Shown here: positions 52,731 to 61,564 of the stretch, one piece after another
Numbering within the stretch: the first letter of the stretch is position 1
Layout: each line of letters begins with the position of its first letter
Assembly (NCBI GenBank): GCA_934630735.1
Contig: CAKTWK010000009.1
Location: 1 to 64,000, forward strand
Length of the DNA stretch: 64,000 nucleotides
Source: an uncultured Collinsella sp.
GTDB lineage: Bacteria > Actinomycetota > Coriobacteriia > Coriobacteriales > Coriobacteriaceae
Direction of reading: 5' to 3'
The notes under the pieces: model-generated
Told to the model about the DNA's origin: nothing
Database searches by the model: none
What the model saw: the letters and a program-made list of their open reading frames with translations, nothing else
Program-made: the position numbers and the translations under genes

Positions 52731-52947
52731 ACCCCGATTCGCACCAACCCCAAAGTCACCCCAGGCAGCAGACGCAGCGCGCCGCAGCTGCCGGCCGCGC
52801 CCCAAAGTCCCCCAAGGCGGCAGGCGCAAAGCGCCGAGGCCGCCGCCGGGACCAGGGTCCGCAACAACCACGTGCCCCCACATCAGCCCAGCGACCCCAA
52901 CCAACAACGGCCCCCCATCGCAGGCCGCTTGCAGCAGCGTCACCGCA

Positions 52948-53077
52948 GGCGGGGGCCGGGCTTAGTTTTCAGAACACTCCGCAGACCAGTGTGGCGCCTT
53001 ATCCGCGGCTCCGAAGGAGCAGGACAAGGCGCCACACATGGTCGAGGACGTTCTGAAAACTAAGCCCGGCCCCCGCC
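52948..53077. repeat. double-stem palindrome behind asd (element A)
   Basis: Perfect 28-bp outer arms (52948-52975, 53050-53077). Left linker ACTCCGCAGACCAG; inner arms TGTGGCGCCTT (52990) and AAGGCGCCACA (53026); right linker CATGGTCGAGGAC. The linkers match those of element B (58410-58520) read on the other strand. Confidence 0.9.
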
Positions 53078-53089
53078 GGACAGGTCACA

Positions 53090-54115
53090 CTACTCGCAGA
53101 GCAGCTTAGCGATCTGGACGGCGTTGGTTGCCGCGCCCTTACGGATTTGGTCGCCGCAGCACCAGAAGGTGATACCGCGCGCGGCCTCGGGGTTCGAGAT
53201 GTCGCGACGCACGCGGCCGACCCAAATCAGGTCCTGGTCGGACGTATCCATCGGCATGGGGAAGCGGTCGTGTGCATTCTCGGCAGCCATATCGTCAACC
53301 AGTTTGACGCCGGGAGCGGCAGCCAGCGCAGCACGGGCCTCCTCGACCGTAATATCGCGCTCAAACTCGAGCGTAATGCTCTCGGAGTGCGAACGCAGCA
53401 CGGGCACGCGCACGCAGGTGCAGTTCACGCGCAGCTCGGGCAGATGCATGATCTTGCGGCCCTCGTTTTGCAGCTTCATTTCCTCGGAAGTAAAGCCTTC
53501 CTCCTTGACGCCGCCGATCTGCGGAATCAGGTTGCTCGCCAGCTGGGCGGCAAATGCACGCGGCTCGGGAATCTCCTCGCCACGGCCCAAGGCGGCAAGC
53601 TGTGCTTCGAGCTCGGCCATACCGGGGGCACCGGCGCCCGAAGCTGCCTGATACGTGGACACGATCATGCGCTTTACGCCGGCGAGCTGATGCAGCGGCC
53701 AGGTGGGAACCAGGCCGATGATGGTCGCGCAGTTGGGATTGGCGATAAGGCCGTGATGCCACTTGATGTCACCGGCATTGATCTCGGGCACGACCAGCGG
53801 CACCTCGGGATCCATGCGGAAGGCGTGGCTGTTGTCGACCACGACGGCGCCGCGCTTGACGGCCTCGGGCAGCAGTTCCTTGGCGATATCGTCGCCGGCA
53901 GCGCCGAGTACGATGTCGCAGCCCTCAAAGGCCTCGGGGCAAGCCTCCTCAATCACAACCTGCTCGCCGCGGAACTCGACGGTCTTGCCCGCAGAGCGTG
54001 CGCTCGCCAGCAGCTTGAGCTTACCGACCGGAAACTCCTGCTCGTTGAGGCACTCGAGCATCTGGGTGCCCACGGCTCCCGTCGCGCCCAAAATAGCAAC
54101 CGTGTACTGTTTCAT
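53090..54115 (-). CDS. asd: aspartate-semialdehyde dehydrogenase
   Basis: 341 residues from the ATG at 54115 (MKQYTVAILGATGAVGTQML). NADP loop GATGAVG, catalytic Cys in IANPNCATI, and MIVSTYQAASGAGAPGM. It reduces aspartyl phosphate to the semialdehyde, the second step toward lysine, methionine and threonine. lysC lies just upstream on the same strand, with a terminator between. The longer frame to 54202 is not used: GGGG and a good ATG context favour 54115. Confidence 0.96.
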   Translation of the reverse strand: MKQYTVAILGATGAVGTQMLECLNEQEFPVGKLKLLASARSAGKTVEFRGEQVVIEEACPEAFEGCDIVLGAAGDDIAKELLPEAVKRGAVVVDNSHAFRMDPEVPLVVPEINAGDIKWHHGLIANPNCATIIGLVPTWPLHQLAGVKRMIVSTYQAASGAGAPGMAELEAQLAALGRGEEIPEPRAFAAQLASNLIPQIGGVKEEGFTSEEMKLQNEGRKIMHLPELRVNCTCVRVPVLRSHSESITLEFERDITVEEARAALAAAPGVKLVDDMAAENAHDRFPMPMDTSDQDLIWVGRVRRDISNPEAARGITFWCCGDQIRKGAATNAVQIAKLLCE

Positions 54116-54189
54116 GCTTCCCCCTTTAAAGGTTGTGGCTTTTGCCCGCACGCCGAGCAGGCCGATTATTGTTGCCAGTGTATACAAGA

Positions 54190-54217
54190 ACGGGGCGGAC
54201 ACGAAACCCGCCCCGTC
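54190..54217 (-). terminator. hairpin between lysC and asd
   Basis: ACGGGGCGG and CCGCCCCGT arms; on the minus strand followed by TCTTGT, a weak T-run. May partly uncouple asd from lysC. Confidence 0.6.
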
Positions 54218-54289
54218 GAAACGAAACCGAAACGAAACGCCCCGCGCTAGATTTTTGGCACTTGTCCCAAAAATCCACCGGGATAGCAG

Positions 54290-55678
54290 CTACTTGTGGA
54301 GCGCAGCCAGGGCGGGATCGGCCGGCGCGGGAGCCTCCAGGTCGGAGACCTTCACAATGCCGTTCTCGTCGGAGAAGGCACGGTAAATGGTCCGAATCGC
54401 CAGGTCGAAGTCTTTCTCCTCGACACCGATAATGATGTTGATCTCGTCGCAGCTCTGAGAAATCATGCGCACGCTCACGCCGGCCTGGCCGAGCATGCCA
54501 AACAGGTGGCCCGAGATACCCGCGCGGCCGCGCAGGTTACGGCCGACAGTCGCGATGAGCGCCAAGCCCTCGACAACCTCGATCTCGAGCGGCTCGACCT
54601 CCTGCTGAATGTCGCCCACGAGCGAGTACAGCGAGTCGCGCACGTCCTGCTCCTGCACCACGGCGCCAAAGCGGTCGACACCGGTGGGCATGTGCTCGAC
54701 GGAGACATCATAGCGTTCGAAGACCGAAAGCGCACGGCGCATAAAGCCGACGCGCGGCTTGGTACGGTCGCGGGCAACGTTGATGGCGACAAAGCCGCGC
54801 TTGCCGGTCACGCCGGTAATGATGGGCTCCGCCTCGCCCTCGTCGGCCGTCTCGCTAATGATGGTACCGGGATCCTGCGGCGCGTTGGTGTTCTTGATAA
54901 CCAGCGGAATACCAGCCTCGCGCACGGGGAACACAGCCTCCTCGTGCAGGACGCTTGCACCCATGTACGAAAGCTCGCGCAGCTCCTCGTAGGTAACGCG
55001 GGCAATGGGCTGAGCCTCGGGAACAATACGCGGATCGGCGGAATAGAAGCCCGAAACGTCGGTCCAGTTCTCGTACAGGTCGGCACCAAGGCATTTGGCC
55101 AGGATCGAGCCGGAAATATCGCCGCCGCCACGATCGAGTAGCTTAATCTGACCCTCACGCGTCGCGCCATAGAAGCCGGGCATAACAAAGCCGCCCTGCT
55201 GACCGTACTCCTGCACCAGCTCGCAGGTACGATTCATGCTGAGCGTACCGTCGTGATGGAACGCCACGACCGTCGCGGCATCCAGGAACGGCAGGCCCAG
55301 GTACTCGGCCATCAGGCGAGCGGTGAAGTACTCGCCACGACTCACGAGCTCCTCGGTGGAGTAGCCGCCCGAGCGGGCGCGCTCGGCAAAGGCCGCGAAC
55401 TCCTCGCGGATGGGATAGGTGAGCTCCAGCTCGTCAGCGATATCAAAATAGCGCTGCCCAATGTCCTCGAGCAGCTCCTCGCACGACACGTGGTACTTAA
55501 CGTGCGCGTTAACCAGGTAGAGCAGGTCGGTCACCTTGGTGTCGCCCTTAAAGCGGCGACCGCAGGCAGAAACCACCACAAAACGGCGGGCCGGGTCGGC
55601 ATCGACAATGGCCTTGATCTTCTTAAAGTGTTCGGCGTCGGCGACCGACGAGCCGCCAAACTTGGCAATCTTAATCAT
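54290..55678 (-). CDS. lysC: aspartate kinase
   Basis: 462 residues. Kinase motif KIAKFGGSSVADAEH, substrate region SRGEYFTARLMA, then GATREGQIKLLDRGGGDISGS. Two ACT domains at the C-terminus (about 305-450; VEGLALIATVGRNLRGRAGISGHLFGML, VRMISQSCDEINIIIGV) give feedback control by end products. It phosphorylates aspartate, the first step of the pathway. Divergent from thrC across a 104-bp gap. Confidence 0.96.
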   Translation of the reverse strand: MIKIAKFGGSSVADAEHFKKIKAIVDADPARRFVVVSACGRRFKGDTKVTDLLYLVNAHVKYHVSCEELLEDIGQRYFDIADELELTYPIREEFAAFAERARSGGYSTEELVSRGEYFTARLMAEYLGLPFLDAATVVAFHHDGTLSMNRTCELVQEYGQQGGFVMPGFYGATREGQIKLLDRGGGDISGSILAKCLGADLYENWTDVSGFYSADPRIVPEAQPIARVTYEELRELSYMGASVLHEEAVFPVREAGIPLVIKNTNAPQDPGTIISETADEGEAEPIITGVTGKRGFVAINVARDRTKPRVGFMRRALSVFERYDVSVEHMPTGVDRFGAVVQEQDVRDSLYSLVGDIQQEVEPLEIEVVEGLALIATVGRNLRGRAGISGHLFGMLGQAGVSVRMISQSCDEINIIIGVEEKDFDLAIRTIYRAFSDENGIVKVSDLEAPAPADPALAALHK

Positions 55679-55782
55679 GGGCTGGAGGTTACCTTTCTAA
55701 AAAGCCTCTGCGAACCTATTTTGCGCGCTCTGATACCATGGTTTCACCGATTGGGACCAAGGCATCCGAGGAGCAGTGTTAT

Positions 55783-57300
55783 ATGGGAACTTATCATAGT
55801 ACACGAGGACGCACTTTATCGTGCTCAAGTAAGGTGGCAATCCGTACCGGCATCGCTCCCGACGGGGGTTTGTTTGTCTCGGACGAGCTGGGCACCCAGC
55901 AACTCGATATCAGCTCGCTTGCAGATAAATCGTACTTTGAAATCGCTCAAGATGTGTTGGGAATGTTACTGAATGATTACACAGACGAAGAAATTTCGGC
56001 CTGTGTGAATGAGGCTTACCGCAGCACGTTTGCGAGCGAAGAGGTCACGCCGCTCGTCAAACTCGACGCCGCACCGGGCGCCGACGCCCCTCAGACCTAT
56101 GTGATGGAACTCTTTGGCGGCCCCACGAGCGCCTTTAAGGACGTCGCCCTGCAGATGCTCCCCCGCCTTATGGCCCGGACCTCTGCCAAGGACGGCGGCG
56201 CCGAGCGCATCATGATCGTCACCGCCACGTCGGGCGACACGGGCAAGGCAGCACTCGCCGGCTTTGCCGACGCTCCGGGCACGGGCATCACTGTCTTTTA
56301 TCCCGAGGGCAAGGTCAGCCGCGTCCAGAACCTGCAGATGTCCACGCAGGAGGGCGATAACGTCGCCGTCTGTGGCATCCGCGGCAACTTCGACGATGCC
56401 CAGAGTGCCGTCAAGCGCATCTTTGCCGATAAGGAGCTTGCCGAGCGTCTTGAGGCCGCTGGCACGGTGCTTTCGAGCGCCAACTCCATCAACGTCGGCC
56501 GCCTGGTGCCGCAGGTCGTCTACTACTTTGCCGCCTATGCGCAACTGCTGCGCGCCGGCGCCATCGAGGCTGGCGACGCCGTAGAGTTCTGTGTGCCCAC
56601 CGGTAACTTTGGCGATATCTTGGCCGGCTACTACGCCAAGCGCATGGGTCTGCCCGTCGCCAAGCTCGTCGTGGCGAGCGACAAGAACAACGTTCTCGCC
56701 GACTTCCTGACCACCGGCGTTTACGACCGTAACCGCCCGTTCTTCACGACCATTTCACCGTCGATGGACATCCTTATTAGCTCCAACCTGGAGCGCATGC
56801 TCTACTTCCTGTCCGACGGCGACTGCGAGCTCGTTGCCGGGCTTATGAAGCAGCTTGCCCAGACGGGTCGCTACGAGGTTCCCGCCGACCTGCTGGCCAA
56901 GATCCAGAGCGTGTTTGGCTGCGGCTGGGCCAGCGAGGACGAGGTCCGCGCCGCCATCAAGAGCTGCTGGGATGCGAACGGCTACGTGATCGACCCGCAC
57001 ACCGCTTGCGGCTATCACGTCTTTGAGCAGGTCGCCCCCGCCGAGGGCGCCAAGGCCCGCGTGCTGCTTTCGACCGCCAGCCCCTACAAGTTCCCGCGCG
57101 CCTGCTGCGACGCCCTGGGCCTCAACGTTCCCGAGGATGATTTTGAGGCTATGCGTGTGCTCGAGCAGGCCACCAACACGGTCGCCCCGACCCAGCTCGC
57201 CGAACTCGAATCCAAACCCGTCCGTTTCGAAGACGTCTGCGACGTAGCCGACATGGCCAACTACGTAGAGTCTGCAGCAAAAAAGATGGCTTCCAACTAA
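55783..57300 (+). CDS. thrC: threonine synthase
   Basis: 505 residues from the ATG at 55783 (MGTYHSTRG) behind GAGGAG. PLP lysine in FGGPTSAFKDVALQML, phosphate loop PTGNFGDILAGYYAK, and TATSGDTGKAAL. It turns phosphohomoserine into threonine. The length fits the long bacterial/yeast class. Followed by a GAAA-tetraloop terminator. Confidence 0.96.
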   Translation: MGTYHSTRGRTLSCSSKVAIRTGIAPDGGLFVSDELGTQQLDISSLADKSYFEIAQDVLGMLLNDYTDEEISACVNEAYRSTFASEEVTPLVKLDAAPGADAPQTYVMELFGGPTSAFKDVALQMLPRLMARTSAKDGGAERIMIVTATSGDTGKAALAGFADAPGTGITVFYPEGKVSRVQNLQMSTQEGDNVAVCGIRGNFDDAQSAVKRIFADKELAERLEAAGTVLSSANSINVGRLVPQVVYYFAAYAQLLRAGAIEAGDAVEFCVPTGNFGDILAGYYAKRMGLPVAKLVVASDKNNVLADFLTTGVYDRNRPFFTTISPSMDILISSNLERMLYFLSDGDCELVAGLMKQLAQTGRYEVPADLLAKIQSVFGCGWASEDEVRAAIKSCWDANGYVIDPHTACGYHVFEQVAPAEGAKARVLLSTASPYKFPRACCDALGLNVPEDDFEAMRVLEQATNTVAPTQLAELESKPVRFEDVCDVADMANYVESAAKKMASN

Positions 57301-57312
57301 ACCCCTTATTGA

Positions 57313-57345
57313 GCGCCGGCGAAAGCCGGCGCACCTTCTTTTATC
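57313..57345 (+). terminator. terminator of thrC
   Basis: GCGCCGGC-GAAA-GCCGGCGC, a perfect stem with a GNRA tetraloop, then ACCTTCTTTTAT. Confidence 0.85.
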
Positions 57346-57380
57346 AGATACCCACCGGGATGATGACGAACTGACATGCG

Positions 57381-57486
57381 GGTCTGCCTGTTTAGTTCGT
57401 CGCGAGTTCCGCACGAGCCGGAAAGCACTTAATGTGCTTTCCGAGCGAGCCAGGACTGTCCGAGCAGCGAACTAAACAGGCAGACC
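57381..57486. repeat. double-stem palindrome in the thrB leader (element C)
   Basis: Perfect 19-bp outer arms (57381-57399, 57468-57486), inner arms CGGAAAGCAC and GTGCTTTCCG with a 5-base loop, and linkers containing TTCCGCA and CAGGACTGTCC. Its right end is 4 bp before the AGGAG ribosome site of thrB. Confidence 0.9.
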
Positions 57487-57501
57487 GCCCAGGAGATTCC
57501 C

Positions 57502-58383
57502 ATGATCAAAATCACCGTCCCAGCAACCAGCGCCAACCTAGGCATCGGCTACGATACCCTCGGCATGGCTGTCAGCCTCTACTCGCACTTCACCTTCGAG
57601 CGCGCCGACAAGCTCACCATCACGGGCTGCCCCGAGGAGTTCCAAAACGAGAGCAACCTGGTCTATGTGAGCTTTGTCGATGCTCTGGCCGCCTGGGGCG
57701 AGCCGGCCTTTCCCGTCGCTATCGACATTCAGACCGATGTACCCGTCGCCCGCGGCCTGGGCTCCAGCTCCACCTGCGTTGTCGCTGGTATCATGGCAGC
57801 CGCCGCGTTGACGGGCCACACCGTCGACCGCGCCGAGCTCGTCCGCATTGCCACCGAGGTCGAGGGCCATCCCGATAACGTCGCCCCCGCCATCCTGGGC
57901 GGCGCCGTCTGCTCCTTTACGCCGACCGATTCGCTCCCCCAGTGCCTGCGCTACGAGGTGAGCGATCGCTTGCGTTTTATTACCGTGATTCCGCCCTACG
58001 AGGTACATACGAACGAGGCGCGCAAGGTTGTGCCGCAGGAGATTCCGCTCTCCACCGCCGTATGGCAAATGGGCCGCATCGCCGGCATGACGCGCGGCCT
58101 GGAGACCGGCGACCTGGATCTGATTGCCGCCGCCAACGACGACCGCATCCAAGAGCCGTATCGCCGTCGCCTGATTCCCGACTACAACGCCGTGCGCGAC
58201 ACCTGCCTTAACGGCGGCGCTAAGACCATCTGGATCAGCGGTTCGGGCTCGACCCTCATGGCTGTAACCGATGACACTATCGTAGCCAAATTCCTGCAGG
58301 TCAAGCTGCGCGAGCAGTTCCCTAAGTGTGATACGCATATTCTGACGTGCGACACGGAGGGCGCTCAAATCGAGTACCTGTAG
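57502..58383 (+). CDS. thrB: homoserine kinase
   Basis: 293 residues. GHMP-kinase ATP loop PVARGLGSSSTCVVAG, N-terminal VPATSANLGIGYDTLG and C-terminal ISGSGSTLMAV. It phosphorylates homoserine, giving the substrate of ThrC. It lies 200 bp behind thrC with a terminator and a large palindrome between, so it may be transcribed separately. Confidence 0.96.
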   Translation: MIKITVPATSANLGIGYDTLGMAVSLYSHFTFERADKLTITGCPEEFQNESNLVYVSFVDALAAWGEPAFPVAIDIQTDVPVARGLGSSSTCVVAGIMAAAALTGHTVDRAELVRIATEVEGHPDNVAPAILGGAVCSFTPTDSLPQCLRYEVSDRLRFITVIPPYEVHTNEARKVVPQEIPLSTAVWQMGRIAGMTRGLETGDLDLIAAANDDRIQEPYRRRLIPDYNAVRDTCLNGGAKTIWISGSGSTLMAVTDDTIVAKFLQVKLREQFPKCDTHILTCDTEGAQIEYL

Positions 58384-58409
58384 CGCCCTGCCTCATTGCT
58401 CTCACCGGT

Positions 58410-58520
58410 CCCCTTGGGGCTTCCCCTGAAAACGTCCTCGATCATGAATTGCCCCGTCGTACGCTTCGCGCGACGGGGCAATTCGATCTGCGGATTGTTT
58501 TCAGGGGAAGCCCCAAGGGG
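58410..58520. repeat. double-stem palindrome behind thrB (element B)
   Basis: Perfect 24-bp outer arms (58410-58433, 58497-58520), perfect inner arms GAATTGCCCCGTCG (58446) and its complement (58471). Linkers, read on the minus strand, AATCCGCAGATC and ATGATCGAGGAC, nearly equal those of element A. Confidence 0.9.
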
Positions 58521-58585
58521 GCCTGCGCAGCCTCGACAGGATATCGCATTCGCTGATTTAATTATCGCCCGATTCGCGGCGCAAT

Positions 58586-58828
58586 CTATTTATCTCCGCT
58601 GCTCAGAACCGCCTCAAGTCTTTGCACGAGGACTCTGACGGTAATTCCAAGTGCCTCTGCATAGGCGAACTGTTCGTAAACCCTAAGGCTGCGCTCCCCA
58701 GTCTCGACTTTCGAGATGAACGACTGAGGTACCCTCAGTTTCTTTGCGAGTTCAACCTGAGTGATACCTTGCTCTCGACGAATCTGGGAGAGGCATTTTC
58801 CGCATGTCCTATTAGCATCAACGTTCAT
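58586..58828 (-). CDS. small XRE-family DNA-binding protein
   Basis: 80 residues from the ATG at 58828 (MNVDANRTCGKCLSQIRREQ); a TTG at 58864 would overlap the upstream dyad. One helix-turn-helix: GITQVELAKKLRVPQSFISKVETGERSLRVYEQ. Almost certainly a DNA-binding regulator, likely acting on the palindrome at 58855-58875 between it and the divergent zinc-ribbon protein gene. Confidence 0.85.
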   Translation of the reverse strand: MNVDANRTCGKCLSQIRREQGITQVELAKKLRVPQSFISKVETGERSLRVYEQFAYAEALGITVRVLVQRLEAVLSSGDK

Positions 58829-58854
58829 GCCGTTTACGCTATATTCCGTTTTGT

Positions 58855-58875
58855 TATATCCCAAACTGGGATATA
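58855..58875. promoter_or_regulatory. candidate XRE operator
   Basis: TATATCCCA, a 3-bp spacer and TGGGATATA form a perfect dyad 27 bp upstream of the XRE start and 76 bp upstream of the divergent gene. Confidence 0.6.
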
Positions 58876-58950
58876 TTTATGTTACTTGCCGCTTAACTTA
58901 CAGCGATTGTTCACATCGGAAATCTAAACGAGAGAGGGGACTCAACAAAC

Positions 58951-59964
58951 ATGGATAATGAGACGAAAGAGCCCAACGATGAGCAAATGCACGGCGCATC
59001 ATACGAACAGACGCCAGATATCGAAGGGAAACAGCTTTCTGATGGTGCTGACGATGCCCCCTCCCCTGAAGATCGGTCATCAAATGAAGATGACGTCGCA
59101 TGCAAAAAAGAAGGGGGCGACTCACTTCTAACGAGAGCCATTCATAAATTAGGCGGTAAAAAACGGGCGGCTATTGCAGCTACTGCAATAGTTGCTGTCG
59201 TCTTCTGTTTGCCCACGTTATTCCCCCAATTGTTTTGCACCCACAAGCTTTGGACCAATGCGAGTTGTACAAGCCCTCGCACCTGTAAAAGTTGCGGCAA
59301 AACCGAGGGGGAACCGCTCGGACATGAATGGGAAGAAGCAACGTGCACGGTTCCGAAGACCTGTCAACGCTGTGGTAAAACCGATGGAAAACCCCTTGGG
59401 CATCAACCGGGCTCGTGGACTACCGAAGTTGACTACGTAGACGCCACCTCAAAGGAAATACGAGAATGCGAAAAATGCGGAGAGGTCGTTGACACTCGCA
59501 ACGAAAAGGAAATTACTTCCTTTCTTGGCGACGGATCGTTTTCAATTTCACCTGAAGGCTTTATTGAACGACTTAACGAGGAATTCTCCGATATCCCCAA
59601 TTGCAACAGTATGAAGGCGAGTTACGAGCTAGACGATAGCGGCACGGGACTCGAGCTTCAGATAAAAAATGGCTCTACGCTTGCCGGTATTGGAGGCTTT
59701 TTCTCGGACTCGAGCAGCCAACTACTATTCAGCTATCTTGGATCCGAAAACTGCTTCAAAAACATAGTCATGTACTTTGAAAATTCAGATTATGCCGCGG
59801 CGACAGCATTGGCAACTATACAAGCAATCGATCCAACACTTTCGTTTTCAGACGCCAAGGAAGTTGGTGCTGCCTGCGTAGATACGCCAACTGTCAAAAA
59901 TGGAATTACGTACGCAATCGTAGCTTCGAATGGAGAGTACTGGCTGAGCGCTCGAATTGAATAA
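58951..59964 (+). CDS. membrane protein with repeated CxxC motifs
   Basis: 337 residues. An acidic cytosolic tail (1-70) and a single membrane helix (about 73-95) precede two repeats of about 26 residues with CTSPRTCKSCGKTEGEPLGH and CTVPKTCQRCGKTDGKPLGH, then a third CEKCG at 173-177. The remaining 150 residues form an unknown outer domain. The cysteines could bind zinc or form disulfides. GC is well below that of the neighbouring core genes. No function known. Confidence 0.75.
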   Translation: MDNETKEPNDEQMHGASYEQTPDIEGKQLSDGADDAPSPEDRSSNEDDVACKKEGGDSLLTRAIHKLGGKKRAAIAATAIVAVVFCLPTLFPQLFCTHKLWTNASCTSPRTCKSCGKTEGEPLGHEWEEATCTVPKTCQRCGKTDGKPLGHQPGSWTTEVDYVDATSKEIRECEKCGEVVDTRNEKEITSFLGDGSFSISPEGFIERLNEEFSDIPNCNSMKASYELDDSGTGLELQIKNGSTLAGIGGFFSDSSSQLLFSYLGSENCFKNIVMYFENSDYAAATALATIQAIDPTLSFSDAKEVGAACVDTPTVKNGITYAIVASNGEYWLSARIE

Positions 59965-60040
59965 TTTTCTTTGATTACTAAATTCAGACGCCTCTTACTC
60001 GCGACATATTAAAACTCGACCCCTGGCAGCATCGTCAATC

Positions 60041-60085
60041 GAAAATTGCCCCGCCGAGCACTTTAGCTTAGCGGGGCATTTCAAT
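60041..60085. terminator. bidirectional terminator-like hairpin
   Basis: ATTGCCCCGC and GCGGGGCATT with a 16-base loop, between convergent genes; A and T runs on both sides. Confidence 0.65.
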
Positions 60086-60201
60086 ATGAAAGCGGATTTA
60101 AATATCAACAAGGCCTGCACGCCCCAACGAGACAGCCGGCTTCGCTGCTCAAATTGCTCTTGGTGAACCACAACTTGAGCAGTCAGCGGCCAGCATCTCT
60201 T

Positions 60202-60834
60202 TTAGGCTGCGCTGGTTTCTTTGTATTCGAAGACCGGCTCTAGGAGGTCTTCTATGCTGCAGTGCAGGACTCTCGCCATATCCCTTATGGTCGTTACAGA
60301 CGCTTCGTTGATGTTTCGTTGGCGTTGCTCGTACATTTGGATTGAGCGGAGTGATACGCCCGATTCGTATGCCAGGTCTTGTTGGGTTTTCATGAGCCGC
60401 TTTCTTGCTAGCGCCAGTTTGGTTTGACGAGGTGTTTTCTTCGCCATGTCGCAAATAAGACGCGCCACGCGTTCCTCCGAGGCTTCATGCCAGGGGTAGT
60501 ACAAACTGCGCAGCACATCAAACGGAGCGACATGCAGCAGGTCTTCAAAAGACTCTCCCAGGCGCCACTGTAGATGCGCCAATATCCAGCCCGTCCAGTA
60601 TTCCGGTGTTTTCTCAAATCGATAGGTGCGGTCCGGCATAGACCTGGCTTCATAGCCCGACCTTTCGGCGATCAGCGCGAACAGCTCAACGCCCGATTTT
60701 CCCGATACGACCCATGCGTTGCCACGCTCAAACTCGCGGGCAACCCCGCTCAGGCAAAAGAGTTCAGCAACTTCAGATCCTTCTGCTCCATAGTCATTGA
60801 CGGCATAGTCGAAGCAGTCGCCGAGGTTGTTCAT
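60202..60834 (-). CDS. HTH protein, probable antitoxin of the DUF3990 pair
   Basis: 210 residues from the ATG at 60834 behind GAGGACGCA; an ATG at 60900, overlapping the upstream gene by 35 bp behind GGGAGGG, is also possible. The N-terminal part (CFDYAVNDYGAEGSEVAELF) vaguely recalls DUF3791, which often partners DUF3990. The C-terminal HTH reads KTQQDLAYESGVSLRSIQMYEQRQRNINEASVTTIRDMA. Downstream member of a two-gene operon. Likely binds the double dyad upstream and neutralises the partner (inference). Confidence 0.75.
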   Translation of the reverse strand: MNNLGDCFDYAVNDYGAEGSEVAELFCLSGVAREFERGNAWVVSGKSGVELFALIAERSGYEARSMPDRTYRFEKTPEYWTGWILAHLQWRLGESFEDLLHVAPFDVLRSLYYPWHEASEERVARLICDMAKKTPRQTKLALARKRLMKTQQDLAYESGVSLRSIQMYEQRQRNINEASVTTIRDMARVLHCSIEDLLEPVFEYKETSAA

Positions 60835-60865
60835 TGCGTCCTCAAGGTAATAGACGGGATATGTT

Positions 60866-61549
60866 CTACTCGGTCCACAATCCGTCAACTCTTGGATCAT
60901 TTAAATCAACCCTCCCTGCCATTAAATCCCTAATGTCGATACCTTCGGGATCGAATCCGTTAACCGTATCCAAGTATTTGCGTCGAGCATTCTGCTCACG
61001 CTCAAATCGCTTGGGATAAAACTCAGGCCCCGAAGCCTGCTTCCAATCGCAGAATCTAATCACCGAGAAAGCGCGCTCGCTCATAAGAGCATATTGAATA
61101 CCCAAATCACCCAAGCGCATGATACGTTGCAGCTGTCTGAGCGATATCATGCCGCTGACAAACTGTCTTGCAAACGAAAAATAGGAGTCGTCAGCGCGAT
61201 AGCCCCGAATAACGTCATATGAAGAAATATCAATCAGACAGTTATCAAGTAGAAATCGTAGCCCTTCGCGCGCCAATGGCGTCGAGACATTGAACTCTCT
61301 GTTATTCGCCAGAATTGCAAGCCAGTTGAGAATCGAGAACTCACCTGATTCCAAATCCAAAATCGCAAGGCCATCTAAATCAAGCTCATATCGATTCGCA
61401 ATGCCATCAGACTCGGTCCGACATGCCCATTCCATCGCCATTTCCTCATGTGGCGTGCAATAAAACCCACGCCCATAGTCATTGAACTGTCTACATCTAT
61501 CCAACGATGGATGCTCGACGACAACCTCCGACCCGTGCCATAGCTCCAT
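60866..61549 (-). CDS. DUF3990 protein, ADP-ribosyltransferase-like
   Basis: 227 residues from the ATG at 61549, five bases after GGAGG. The start MELWHGSEVVVEHP, then DYGRGFYCTPHEEMAMEWA, is the DUF3990 pattern, assigned to the ADP-ribosyltransferase fold. His5 and Tyr30 fit the first two positions of the H-Y-E/Q triad; the third is not clear to me. It may be a toxin that modifies a protein or nucleic acid using NAD. First gene of an operon with an HTH protein. Confidence 0.78.
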   Translation of the reverse strand: MELWHGSEVVVEHPSLDRCRQFNDYGRGFYCTPHEEMAMEWACRTESDGIANRYELDLDGLAILDLESGEFSILNWLAILANNREFNVSTPLAREGLRFLLDNCLIDISSYDVIRGYRADDSYFSFARQFVSGMISLRQLQRIMRLGDLGIQYALMSERAFSVIRFCDWKQASGPEFYPKRFEREQNARRKYLDTVNGFDPEGIDIRDLMAGRVDLNDPRVDGLWTE

Positions 61550-61564
61550 AGTGACCTCCAAAAA

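Larger units (their letters stand above)
52395..53089. other. 695-bp intergenic stretch with large palindromes and a GC-rich direct repeat
   Basis: Holds elements 52561-52730 and 52948-53077. Between them two copies of a CCCCAAAGTC...GGC(A/G)GCAG(A/G)CGC unit start at 52748 and 52800 (52-bp period). The open frames here are not convincing genes. Confidence 0.7.

Noticed and set aside
52482..52943. 153-codon frame in the ogt-asd gap
   Set aside because: It runs through the large hairpin and the direct repeats and has no motif or ribosome site.
53147..54250. 367-codon open frame antisense to asd
   Set aside because: Shadow of a clear aspartate-semialdehyde dehydrogenase.
55679..55782. lysine riboswitch or T-box before lysC or thrC
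   Set aside because: The divergent gap is only 104 bp and shows no conserved lysine-riboswitch or T-box sequence.
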